From CAIYRG01 sp964494505 (GTDB lineage Bacteria > Pseudomonadota > Alphaproteobacteria > Micropepsales > Micropepsaceae), in assembly GCA_964494505.1 (NCBI GenBank), contig CAZBRO010000033.1, positions 1 through 57,008 on the forward strand: a stretch of DNA of 57,008 nt. Direction: 5' to 3'. The translations under genes were made by a program, and so were the position numbers. Positions 6,549-14,494 of the stretch are shown one piece after another; positions within the stretch are counted from its first letter, which is position 1; each line of letters opens with the position of its first letter. The notes under the pieces are model-generated. The model worked only from the letters and a program-made list of their open reading frames with translations. It did not search any database and had not been told where the DNA came from.

Positions 6549-8647
6549 GGCAGGGCTTTCCGCGTGAGCATGAGGTGGCCGCGCGCGGTAACCGAGCCTT
6601 CAAACGAAGGCGGTACATAGGTCGTGGTCTGGCTCTCGGTGACGAGGGCGGGACCGGCGAAGACCGATTCCGGCGGCAACGCTTCGCGATTGAGCGCGGA
6701 AGCGGTGAGGAACGCCCCGCGCTCCACATCGAAGACCTGTCGCGTGTCCGCGACGGGCACGGCGGGCGCTGTCGAATCGGGGGATGCTTGATCGCCAGGC
6801 GTGTCCGGAGACGGAGACGAGAGGATCAGCGTCCAGGTCAGCGCTTCCACGTTCAGAGTGGGGATCGTACGGCTGTAGTGCTTGCTGTATTGGCGATTGA
6901 ACAGCTCGCGGAATTCCGCCGCATCGGAACCGGAATAATCCCGGACAGGCAATTCGACGTTCAGCTCGTGGCCCTGTCCGCGATAGCGCATATCGGCGAA
7001 GCGGCGTTCGGTTATGGCGCCGGAGGGGCGCGCGAGAGCGATGATCTCTTCGGCTTCGCGCCGAAGGCCGGCGAACAGCGCATTGATCGCGTCCGCATCG
7101 AAACGGTCGAGCGCGAGATGGCGCGAATGCACCGCCTCATACGCGATCGCCGCTTTGAGAAAGCCGTGTGCTGAGCCGACACCCGCGCCCCTAGGAACGA
7201 CGATGGTGCCAATGCCGAGCTTCTCGGCGATGCGCGCGGCGTGGAGCGGCGCGGCCCCTCCGGTTGCGATCAGCACGCGCGATTCCACCTCATCGCCATT
7301 GTCGCTCGCGTGCACGCGAACGGCATTGGCCATGTTCTCATCGACGATTTCGGCGATTCCGGCCGCGGCCGTAGTGATGTCGGCTGCGAGCGGGCCGCCC
7401 ACGAAGGTGACTATCGCCGCACGCGCAGCCGCCTCGTCCAGACTCATGCTGCCGCCTGCGAAGAAGCGGGCGTCGAGCTTGCCGAGCACGAGATCGGCGT
7501 CGGTGACAGTCGCGCGCCGCCCGCCGAGGCCGTAACAGGCGGGGCCCGGATTGGCGCCCGCACTCTCCGGGCCGACGACGATGCGCTTCAACGCATCCAC
7601 CTCAGCGATAGAACCGCCGCCCGCGCCAATCTCGATCATGTCGATCACCGGAATGCGCAAGGGAAGGCCGCTGCCGGCAAGGAAACGGTGAATGCGTGCG
7701 ACCTCCATGGAGCGGCTGTGCCGGGGTTCGTAATCGTTGAGGAAAATGATCTTCGCCGTCGTCCCTCCCATGTCGAGCGCGATGGCATGCGGAGCGTTCA
7801 GCTCCTTCGCGATGGCCTGCGCGAGAATGGCGCCGCCCGCGGGGCCGGATTCCACGAGGCGAATGGGAAAGCGCTTGGCCGTCTCCACCGAGGTCAGCGA
7901 GCCGCGCGACATCATCATCAGAAGCGGCGCGTGAAATCCGGCATCGCGCAAGCGCACCGCCAGATTGCCGAGATAGGACGCCATCAACGGCTGGATATAG
8001 GCGTTCGCAACGGTGGTGGAGGTACGCTCATATTCGCGGATCTCGGGACAGACTTCGTGCGAGAGGCTGACATAGAGGCCGGGGCATTCCTGTTTCAGTA
8101 TCGCACCCGTGCGCGATTCATGCTCGGGCGAGCGATAGGCGTGCAGGAACGAGACCGCGACGGAGGCGATGTTGCTGTCGCGCAACGTCCGCGCGTGGGT
8201 GCGAACGGCGTTTTCATCGAGCGGCAACAGCACGCTTCCGTCCGATGCCATCCGCTCCGGCACTTCCAGACGCCAGGGGCGGCTCACCAGCGGTTCGGGG
8301 CGCACCATCTCCAGATCGTATTGATCGAAGCGGTGGCCGAAGGCGAATTCGAGCGTGTCCTTGAATCCTTCCGTCGTCAGGAGTGCCGTGCGCGCGCCCC
8401 GCCGCTCGATGATGGCATTGGTCGCGAGCGTCGTACCGTGGATGATCAACCCGATCTCATCGGGCGCAACGCCCGCATCTGCGAGCACGGACGCGATGCC
8501 GCGGAGCACGCCCTCATCGGGCGCATCGCTCGTCGTCAGCACCTTGCCGGAAAAGGACCGGTGCGGTGTTTGCAATACGACATCGGTGAACGTACCGCCG
8601 ATATCGACCGCGAGCCGGCACTTCGCTTCCCCTCCTCCTCCTCGCAT
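6545..8647 (-). CDS. hyuA: Hydantoinase/oxoprolinase subunit A (ATP-binding)
   Basis: The N-terminus LAVDIGGTFTDVVL is the phosphate-binding loop of the ASKHA-type HyuA family. HGTTLATNAIIERRG, the mid-protein ALDMGGTTAK (second phosphate loop) and GAGGGSIA are also typical. About 700 residues, full length. I chose ATG at 8647 over the TTG further upstream. The first codons encode MRGGGGE through a GGAGGAGG run that could act as a ribosome site, but no start follows it. It heads the operon hyuA-hyuB-racemase and is divergent from the FMN oxidase gene across 72 bases. Confidence 0.92.
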   Translation of the reverse strand: MRGGGGEAKCRLAVDIGGTFTDVVLQTPHRSFSGKVLTTSDAPDEGVLRGIASVLADAGVAPDEIGLIIHGTTLATNAIIERRGARTALLTTEGFKDTLEFAFGHRFDQYDLEMVRPEPLVSRPWRLEVPERMASDGSVLLPLDENAVRTHARTLRDSNIASVAVSFLHAYRSPEHESRTGAILKQECPGLYVSLSHEVCPEIREYERTSTTVANAYIQPLMASYLGNLAVRLRDAGFHAPLLMMMSRGSLTSVETAKRFPIRLVESGPAGGAILAQAIAKELNAPHAIALDMGGTTAKIIFLNDYEPRHSRSMEVARIHRFLAGSGLPLRIPVIDMIEIGAGGGSIAEVDALKRIVVGPESAGANPGPACYGLGGRRATVTDADLVLGKLDARFFAGGSMSLDEAAARAAIVTFVGGPLAADITTAAAGIAEIVDENMANAVRVHASDNGDEVESRVLIATGGAAPLHAARIAEKLGIGTIVVPRGAGVGSAHGFLKAAIAYEAVHSRHLALDRFDADAINALFAGLRREAEEIIALARPSGAITERRFADMRYRGQGHELNVELPVRDYSGSDAAEFRELFNRQYSKHYSRTIPTLNVEALTWTLILSSPSPDTPGDQASPDSTAPAVPVADTRQVFDVERGAFLTASALNREALPPESVFAGPALVTESQTTTYVPPSFEGSVTARGHLMLTRKALP

Positions 8648-8719
8648 GGCTCCGCTCAATCGTGACAATGGCAGCGGCTTGCCTATGATGAGGCCGCAGG
8701 TTTCGCATCATAAGGGGCA

Positions 8720-9910
8720 ATGACCGACCATAGCGCAAGACTGAAGCGCCGCTTTCCGACGGTCGAGAGCCTGAGGCAGCGCGCGAGGCGGCGGGTGCCG
8801 CGCTTTGCGTTCGATTTCGTGGACGGCGGGGCCAATGACGAGGAATGCGCACTGCGGAATGCGGCGGCGCTGTCGGCAATAGAGCTGCTGCCCCGCTATT
8901 GCATCGACACCAAGACCGTCTCGACCGAGGTCGAGTTGTTCGGCCGGCGCTACGCGGCGCCGTTCGGGGTGGCGCCGATGGGTTCGGCCGGCATGATGTG
9001 GCCGGGCGCCGAAGAGTGCCTCGCCAAAGAAGCCGAATGCCGGAACGTGCCCTATATCCTCGCCACGCCTGCCAATGCTTCGATCGAAAAGATCGCGGCA
9101 ATCGCGCCGAACGTGTTCTGGTTCCAGCTCTACCGGTTTCCGTATGACGATCACGCCATCACCTTCGATCTGGTGCGGCGCGCGGAGGACGCAGGCGCGC
9201 AGGTGCTGGTGCCGACCATCGACAGCGCGGGAAAATCGAAGCGTCCGCGCGACATCAGGAACGGCATCCGCGTCCCGTTCCGGATCGAGCCGCGGATCTT
9301 CTTTGACGTTGCGGCATCGCCGTGCTGGGCGATGGCACTGTGGCGGAAAGGAATGCCACGGACCGAGAACATCGTTCCGTACACGGAAGGGGCGGCCACG
9401 CGGGATTCGACGGGCGCCGTCCTGCAGAAGCGGGCGCGCGGCAGCCACACCTTCGATGAACTTGCGCGGCTGCGCGACCGCTGGAAGCGGCCGTTCGTGG
9501 TCAAGGGGGTGCTGCATCCGGCCGATGCGGAGCGGCTGGTGGCGTTGGGCGCGGATGGGCTGATCGTGTCGAACCATGGCGGACGCCATTTCGACGGCGC
9601 CCCCGCGACCATCGACATGCTGCCCGCCATCGTGGATGCGGTGGGCACGCGCGCGACCGTGATGATCGACAGCGGCTTTCGGCGCGGGCTCGACATCGTG
9701 CGGGCGCTCGCGCTGGGTGCGAAGGCAGCGTTCGCGGGCCGGCCGTTTCTGTACGGGCTGGGCGCGCTCGGGGAAGCGGGCGCGGCGCACGTGATGGATA
9801 TGTATTTCGATGAGCTGCGCACCGAATTCCAGCACGTCGGCGTGCGCTCGGTCGAGGAAGCCCGGTTCGTCACGGTGCGGCACACCGCGGCCTGGCGGAT
9901 GCAAGGCTGA
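8720..9910 (+). CDS. FMN-dependent alpha-hydroxy-acid oxidase/dehydrogenase
   Basis: A TIM-barrel FMN enzyme of the glycolate oxidase / lactate / mandelate dehydrogenase family, 396 residues. Visible landmarks are FDFVDGGANDE near the N-terminus, APFGVAPMGSAGM, the FWFQLY strand, the substrate-loop segment KSKRPRDIRNG, VVKGVLHPADAERL and SNHGGRHFDG with the catalytic His. GFRRGLDIVRALALGA and AGRPFLYGL close the barrel. It oxidises an L-2-hydroxy acid to the 2-oxo acid. It is divergent from hyuAB. The mandelate-type family and the neighbouring racemase-like gene suggest aromatic or branched hydroxy acids, but this is inference. Confidence 0.9.
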   Translation: MTDHSARLKRRFPTVESLRQRARRRVPRFAFDFVDGGANDEECALRNAAALSAIELLPRYCIDTKTVSTEVELFGRRYAAPFGVAPMGSAGMMWPGAEECLAKEAECRNVPYILATPANASIEKIAAIAPNVFWFQLYRFPYDDHAITFDLVRRAEDAGAQVLVPTIDSAGKSKRPRDIRNGIRVPFRIEPRIFFDVAASPCWAMALWRKGMPRTENIVPYTEGAATRDSTGAVLQKRARGSHTFDELARLRDRWKRPFVVKGVLHPADAERLVALGADGLIVSNHGGRHFDGAPATIDMLPAIVDAVGTRATVMIDSGFRRGLDIVRALALGAKAAFAGRPFLYGLGALGEAGAAHVMDMYFDELRTEFQHVGVRSVEEARFVTVRHTAAWRMQG

Positions 9911-9945
9911 TCCAGCCACTTGCGGCTTCCAGAAGGAATCGTCAG

Positions 9946-10020
9946 CCCCTCACCCTTCGACAAGCTCAGGGTGGGGAGAATACTCATTCCTCATGGCTCG
10001 CGCCTGTCGAAGCATGAGGG
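9946..10020. repeat. Intergenic hairpin repeat (TTCGACA / TGTCGAA type)
   Basis: The arms CTTCGACAAGCTC and CCTGTCGAAGCATGAGG flank a short spacer. The same CAAGCTCAG...ATGAGG core recurs at 55474-55500 downstream of the sensor kinase. This looks like a dispersed REP-type intergenic element. It lies between convergent genes, and the frameshifted tail of the second TTT protein reads into it. Confidence 0.65.
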
Positions 10021-11135
10021 CGCTCCGATCCTCTGTGCTCTACTTGGCGGCGGCTTCCAGGATTTTGCGCACGCGCGACGGTTGCGGGTTCCGTCTTATA
10101 GATTTGTTCGACAACCGATTGGATGTCCGCGCCGGTCGCAGGATCGAGGTCGAGATTGCGTTTGGCCGCATCCGCCCGAAAGGCCGCGTCTTTCATCGTG
10201 TCGTCGAAGGCATGGCGCAGAATCGCGACCGTTGCATCGGGTACGCCCTGCGCCACCATATAGGGACGGCCGAATTCCTGCGTGGAGAGCACGAGTTGCA
10301 AGGCCGCGCGGTCGGCTTCGTTGTGCGCGTAGTCGAAAATCCACGGCACGTTCCGAAGCTCCTTGTGCCTGGTCAGGCCGAACTGCACCAGGACGCGAAG
10401 ATGCTTGTCGCGCAGCGCAGCCCCTTGCGTCGCCTTTACGCTCGCCCAAGTGATGCCGCCATTGCCGTCGACTTCGCCGCGCTCCATGGCGAGATTGCCT
10501 TCGGCCGTTCCGGGGTAGCCTGCGACGAGCTTGAACCGCGTGTTGAGGACGCCGTTCAGCAGCATGGGGTAGATCGTCGTCGTGCCGCCCGAGCCTGCCA
10601 CCACGAAGGGCTGGCGGAACACGTCGTCGAAGCTTTTCACCTTCGACGTGTACCAGGCGGTAGCAACATGGGTCTCGCGCAGCGCGCTGCCGACCCAGCG
10701 CACCTGCCTCGCATCGAACTTGACGCGGTCGGGATAGAACAGCGCGTCCGTGACGATGGCCGGATTGGGGGCGCCGATGACGGTGCCGTCCTTGGGCGCG
10801 GAGTTGGCGATGTAGTTGACGGCGGTGAGCGAGCCGGCTCCGGCCATGTCCTGCACGATCACTACCGGATTGCCCGGATTGTGACGGGGGAGATAGGCTG
10901 CGATGACGCGCGAATAGACGTCGAAGCCGCCGCCCGCGGAAGCCCCCACGATCAGCCTTATCGTCTTGCCCCTGAAGAGACCGGTGTCTTCGGCCGCAGA
11001 CGCGTGAAAAGGCGCGGCAAGCAACACCAAAGCGAGCAGCACGCGGTCGAGATGCGCGAGAACGCCCAGCTTAGAAATCCGGCGTCTTGGTCTGCGGAAT
11101 TGGAACCTCGTCCTCGCTGAAATAATTCGCGTCAT
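9984..11135 (-). CDS. TTT/Bug-type periplasmic solute-binding protein, probably frameshifted at its C-terminus
   Basis: The core matches the family: KTIRLIVGASAGGGFDVYSR, AGAGSLTAVNY, PKDGTVIG, QEFGRPYMVAQGVP. The start is uncertain: ATG at 11135 overlaps the upstream gene by 65 bases, and GTG at 11042 would begin right at the signal peptide (LLALVLLAAPFHASA). Near 10091-10092 the natural ending is lost. Dropping one base of the CC pair there gives IYKT-NPQPSRVRKILEAAAK and a stop at 10040-10042, parallel to the C-terminus of the paralogue at 3057. As it stands, the last 35 or so residues (EPATVARAQNPGS...) are foreign and come partly from the intergenic repeat. Sequencing error or real decay are both possible. 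Confidence 0.8.
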   Translation of the reverse strand: MTRIISARTRFQFRRPRRRISKLGVLAHLDRVLLALVLLAAPFHASAAEDTGLFRGKTIRLIVGASAGGGFDVYSRVIAAYLPRHNPGNPVVIVQDMAGAGSLTAVNYIANSAPKDGTVIGAPNPAIVTDALFYPDRVKFDARQVRWVGSALRETHVATAWYTSKVKSFDDVFRQPFVVAGSGGTTTIYPMLLNGVLNTRFKLVAGYPGTAEGNLAMERGEVDGNGGITWASVKATQGAALRDKHLRVLVQFGLTRHKELRNVPWIFDYAHNEADRAALQLVLSTQEFGRPYMVAQGVPDATVAILRHAFDDTMKDAAFRADAAKRNLDLDPATGADIQSVVEQIYKTEPATVARAQNPGSRRQVEHRGSERPHASTGASHEE

Positions 11136-11952
11136 TGTTTTCCGCGCAGATGGATTCCGAATCGGCGATCGGCAGATCGTGCTTGATGAAATAATGCAGC
11201 CCAGACCATTTCGTGGTGAAGGTGCCGGGATCCTCGACCGTCATGATGCCCTGCATCCGCTTGCCGCCGTCGAGCAGCTTGTAGCGCTCGACCACATGGA
11301 GCTTTTCCGTATGCGGCGTGTGGTACCAGTCGATGAAGGTCTTGGGGCTGAGGCCGATGGTGTCGATCACCAGTTCGTCGCCTTCGTAATGGCCGATGGA
11401 TTCGCCGAGCCAGGTCAGCGCCGGATTGGAGCTGTGCTGCGCGTTCATATAGACGTGCCTGATGTGCGGCCCGCGCGAATAGAGGATGGTCACCTCCTTC
11501 GGCGTCTGCAGGAAGAAGGCGGGCTCGGCGGTGAACAGCATCATCCCGGGCACGCCGCCGGGCCAGCACCGCGACATGGCTTCGAAGGACTGCTTTCCCT
11601 TAAGGATTTCCTCGTTGGCTTTCTTCATCGCGGCCGCCGCCCAGGGCTGCAGGATCGGATTGGTGGTGTCGGCGATAGGCGGAATGATCTGATTGCCGCA
11701 TCGGGGCAGGATGCGATTGCCGCATTGGGGATATTTGGGATCGTTGGCGATGGGCACGTATTTCTCCCCCGGCACGGGGAAGAACACGACCCCGTCGGAC
11801 GCCCAGCCCATATTGTTCGAGGAGAAATCCGGAACACCGGAGGGAAGCCGGGGAGCGCCCGGCGTATCGGCCGCGAAAGCGAGCCCGGCAAGGATGCAGG
11901 CGCCAGCGGCACCGGCGAGAACCCGTTTCGCATGAAGCTGTGTGCGACGCAT
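11071..11952 (-). CDS. Conserved secreted protein of unknown function (SIGHYEGDELVIDTIG family)
   Basis: 293 residues with a signal peptide (AGAAGACILAGLAFA) and a strong AGGAGG before ATG 11952. The C-terminal half carries GESIGHYEGDELVIDTIGL, HTEKLHVVERYKLLDGG and MTVEDPGTFT, the hallmark of a widespread family of uncharacterised exported proteins, often next to dehydrogenase and transporter genes. It contains paired CGN motifs (QCGNRI, RCGNQI). It lies immediately upstream of the second TTT receptor on the same strand, so the two are likely co-transcribed. Function unknown. Confidence 0.8.
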   Translation of the reverse strand: MRRTQLHAKRVLAGAAGACILAGLAFAADTPGAPRLPSGVPDFSSNNMGWASDGVVFFPVPGEKYVPIANDPKYPQCGNRILPRCGNQIIPPIADTTNPILQPWAAAAMKKANEEILKGKQSFEAMSRCWPGGVPGMMLFTAEPAFFLQTPKEVTILYSRGPHIRHVYMNAQHSSNPALTWLGESIGHYEGDELVIDTIGLSPKTFIDWYHTPHTEKLHVVERYKLLDGGKRMQGIMTVEDPGTFTTKWSGLHYFIKHDLPIADSESICAENNDANYFSEDEVPIPQTKTPDF

Positions 11953-12051
11953 GGAAGCCTCCTCCCACTTGGCGTGGAGAGGATAATAGGCGCGCCTATC
12001 CGGGGGAAGGGGGCGGAATCGGTGCGTCCCTTCTCAGGCAAGGGCGAAATC

Positions 12052-12282
12052 TCAGGCGGAGTCGTGCCGCCTCAAGTGCCGCCACCAGCGCAGGCGCTCC
12101 TCCCATTGGGCCGCACGGGCTTCCATCTTCGACGCGCGGCTCAAGAGATTCTCGCTCGCGTGCCGATCTTTGATCAACTCGGCGCGCTCGCGCACTTCCG
12201 CGGATTCCAGGAGATTTTCTACGATGCCGGAAGCGATGTCTTCTTCGAGGGACACGGGGCCTAAATCACCGCAAAACCACAT
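12052..12282 (-). CDS. Small charged helical protein, unknown function
   Basis: 76 residues from ATG 12282, or 67 from GTG 12255, which gives SLEEDIASGIVENLL as the N-terminus. It is rich in Glu, Arg and Ala and predicted helical throughout, ending ERLRWWRHLRRHDSA. I recognise no family. Base composition is consistent with coding. It sits alone between the secreted-protein gene and the small membrane protein on the same strand. Confidence 0.45.
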   Translation of the reverse strand: MWFCGDLGPVSLEEDIASGIVENLLESAEVRERAELIKDRHASENLLSRASKMEARAAQWEERLRWWRHLRRHDSA

Positions 12283-12326
12283 CCATCAGAACGTGCCGTG
12301 AATGGCGCGGTTCCGCGATTTGGCCG

Positions 12327-12662
12327 CTAATGCTTGGTCGCTTCGGAAGTGCCGGCGCCAGGACTGTAAGACGGCGGATCGCTGGCGGGGAACGATTCAT
12401 CGCTCGCCTGATCGACCTTGTCCCAGTCGCGTACCGGCTCGTTGCGCATTCCGTCGGGCCCCGCCGCCCGAACCCGGGTGCCGGCCCCTTTGGCCTCTCG
12501 CTCTCTCTCCAGGCCCTCAAGCACGACGCGGGCGTGTTCTTCTTCACCCGTCGGAAAGGGACGATCCGGCGAGTCGCCTTCCTCTTGGCCACCCTTGAGA
12601 TATTTCCAGCCCAGGACCGAGAGCCCGGCCAGCGCCAATCCGATTCCGCCTGTCCAACGCAT
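12327..12662 (-). CDS. Small membrane-anchored protein with C-terminal SDESFPASDPPS motif
   Basis: 111 residues. An N-terminal membrane helix (GGIGLALAGLSVLGWKYL) is followed by an acidic, disordered region and DKVDQASDESFPASDPPSY. That C-terminal motif is common in small alphaproteobacterial proteins of unknown role. ATG at 12662 starts the helix. A single-pass inner-membrane or stress-related protein is plausible, but nothing here shows its function. Confidence 0.65.
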   Translation of the reverse strand: MRWTGGIGLALAGLSVLGWKYLKGGQEEGDSPDRPFPTGEEEHARVVLEGLEREREAKGAGTRVRAAGPDGMRNEPVRDWDKVDQASDESFPASDPPSYSPGAGTSEATKH

Positions 12663-12755
12663 GTTGCACCCTGAAGGTTATGCTTGGAAGGAAAGGCATT
12701 TATGCCCGCATTGGTTCCCTGGCGGGCATTGGCGTCAGCTTTGCGGCTTCGAAAT

Positions 12756-13190
12756 TCAGCCGTGGGTCATCTTGGTGACGCGGAGACGCGCGCGGGTATC
12801 GAGCGCGTCCTGAAGAATCCGATTGTGATCGAAAGCGAGCGACAGACCGTTCCAATTCTCGACGAATTCAGCCGAGGCCGCATCGTCGCCGGCGATGGCT
12901 ACCGCCTCGTGGACGAACACGAGATAGGCGACGCTGATGGTGTGATGACGGGGATCGCGGGCGGGATCGGAATAGACGCCGATCAATTGCGGATCGCGCC
13001 CTTCGATTCCGGTTTCCTCTTTCAGTTCGCGCAAGGCGGCCTCCTCGACCGTCTCACCCACATTCATGAAACCGCCCGGAAAAGCATACCGGCCCTTATA
13101 GGGCTCGTCCTTCCGGCGGATGAGCAGGAGCCGCTCATGCGCATCGAAGACGACGCAATCGGCGGCGATCCAAGGCCGATCCTGCTCCAT
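12756..13190 (-). CDS. Nudix hydrolase
   Basis: 144 residues. The full Nudix box lies at about residues 40-62: GFMNVGETVEEAALRELKEETGI, fitting GX5EX7REUXEEXGU, with the metal-binding REL.EE. The upstream RYAFPGGF and downstream ISVAYLVFV strands are typical of the ADP-ribose pyrophosphatase / 8-oxo-dGTP subgroup. It follows the Crp/Fnr gene on the same strand with an 18-base gap, so it may be in that operon. Substrate not determinable. Confidence 0.9.
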   Translation of the reverse strand: MEQDRPWIAADCVVFDAHERLLLIRRKDEPYKGRYAFPGGFMNVGETVEEAALRELKEETGIEGRDPQLIGVYSDPARDPRHHTISVAYLVFVHEAVAIAGDDAASAEFVENWNGLSLAFDHNRILQDALDTRARLRVTKMTHG

Positions 13191-13208
13191 CGAATTATCC
13201 GGAAAGCC

Positions 13209-13979
13209 TCAATCGTGGCCGGCTACGCGAATTTCCACCTCGCGCAAAACGGGCACGGGCATTTCCGCCCGCTCGGCGATCGGCGCCCAACCGATCAGGC
13301 GCTTGTATTCGGATTCGGCCGCCCCATAGATACCCTCAGCCCGGCGGATGAGGCCGGCCCGGTCCCGGACCTGGATCATCCCTCTTTGGGTATGCACCAA
13401 CCCTGCGCGCTCGAGATCGTGCAGGGCAACCGTGATGCCCGCACGTCTGACGCCCAGGATGAGCGCCAGGAATTCATGAGTGATGAGGATCTCTTCGCCC
13501 TCCAGCCGATCCTGTGCCATCAGCAACCACCGCGCCAACCTGGGTTCCACGTTCGAACGGCCGTTGGCGAGCGCGGTAAGGGCGGTCTGGGTCATGAAAG
13601 CTTGAGCGAAGCGCAGCAGGTAAGCCCTGAGCGTCAGGCTGTGGGCCATGGCCCGGTTCATCGCCTGCGCATCGATGCGCCAGGCAAAGCCGGAAATCTG
13701 CACGAACACTTCGAGCGGGGAGCAGTCGTCACCCAGTATCACCGGCAGGCCCGTCATCCCCTCCCGGCCAACGAGGCCCACTTCGATCGGCGCGCCGCCC
13801 GCCTGGGCGACCGCGGATGCAAGCCCGCTTTCGAGGAAGTAAATGTGCCGGATCGGCTCGTTGACCCTTTGCAGTCCCTGCCGCGCATCCAATTGGACCT
13901 CCAAAAGATGCGGTGCCAGCAGATGAAGGTCTTCAGGATGAAGATTGGCGAGAAGATGATTGCCCGGCCTGTACCCCAT
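13209..13979 (-). CDS. Crp/Fnr-family transcription regulator
   Basis: An N-terminal cyclic-nucleotide-binding-like beta roll (LQRVNEPIRHIYFLESGLASAV, then VGLVGREGMTGLPVILGD) is followed by a dimer helix and a C-terminal winged helix: ITHEFLALILGVRRAGITVALHDLERAGLV. No N-terminal cysteine cluster is visible, so it is not an Fe-S Fnr. I chose ATG 13979 because AGGGAGG lies 8 bases before it; ATGs at 13985 and 14033 are alternatives. Length is then 256 residues. It resembles the Crp-like regulators often found near stress genes in this class. Target unknown. Confidence 0.85.
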   Translation of the reverse strand: MGYRPGNHLLANLHPEDLHLLAPHLLEVQLDARQGLQRVNEPIRHIYFLESGLASAVAQAGGAPIEVGLVGREGMTGLPVILGDDCSPLEVFVQISGFAWRIDAQAMNRAMAHSLTLRAYLLRFAQAFMTQTALTALANGRSNVEPRLARWLLMAQDRLEGEEILITHEFLALILGVRRAGITVALHDLERAGLVHTQRGMIQVRDRAGLIRRAEGIYGAAESEYKRLIGWAPIAERAEMPVPVLREVEIRVAGHD

Positions 13980-14255
13980 TTCCATGGCCTCCCTCGCAGA
14001 AGCAGTGAACAGCGTCTTGAGGCCGAACCCCACCGCTCCCCAGGTCTGGAAACGACTTGGAATTCCCCGTGTTCTGCCCGATATGACGCAATCAGTTCGG
14101 TCGTGCGTGCGCTTAAACGCACATCCGAAGCGCTAGTTCCCCGAGTTCCAGAAATTTTCTGTCAAACTCGCCTGGCTGATCCCCAGGACGCACAAAACGG
14201 GACGGAACAGAGCTTCCCGCGTCTGCGTTCTCGTCGTGCAGAGCGTGGGTTGCGT

Positions 14256-14486
14256 ATGGTGATCCCCAATTACGAACAGTATTGCAGCGAGGCGGAGTAC
14301 TGCATGCAGATGGCCCAGACCGCGCCCACTGAGGAGCTGAGGGTCAATTGGCTTCGGCTGGCGGGAAAGTGGCTTGCCATGATCCCGCACGGACCTGGCG
14401 CCCACTCTGACTTCCCCTCCTCGAACTTGGATGGCGCGGATTCGGGGTATGAGGACGGCAAGAAGGGCGATTTCCGGTCCCACTGA
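14256..14486 (+). CDS. Small conserved protein of unknown function
   Basis: 76 residues from ATG 14256. The segment YCSEAEYCMQMAQTAPTEELRVNWLRLAGKWLAMI matches a common short family in Rhizobiales-like genomes (a YxxxAxxCxxMAxxA helix followed by LxLAxxW). The C-terminus is low-complexity. It is divergent from the Crp/Fnr gene across 276 bases and converges with the MFS gene. Function unknown. Confidence 0.6.
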   Translation: MVIPNYEQYCSEAEYCMQMAQTAPTEELRVNWLRLAGKWLAMIPHGPGAHSDFPSSNLDGADSGYEDGKKGDFRSH

Positions 14487-14494
14487 CCGCTTTC

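Noticed and set aside
4779..6620. Long open frame of 613 codons on the plus strand
   Set aside because: It lies antisense to hyuB and the racemase-like gene, whose motifs are clear; long antisense frames are expected at this GC content.
3057..11135. A complete tripartite tricarboxylate transporter
   Set aside because: Only the two receptor genes are present; I found no TctA or TctB membrane proteins in the window.
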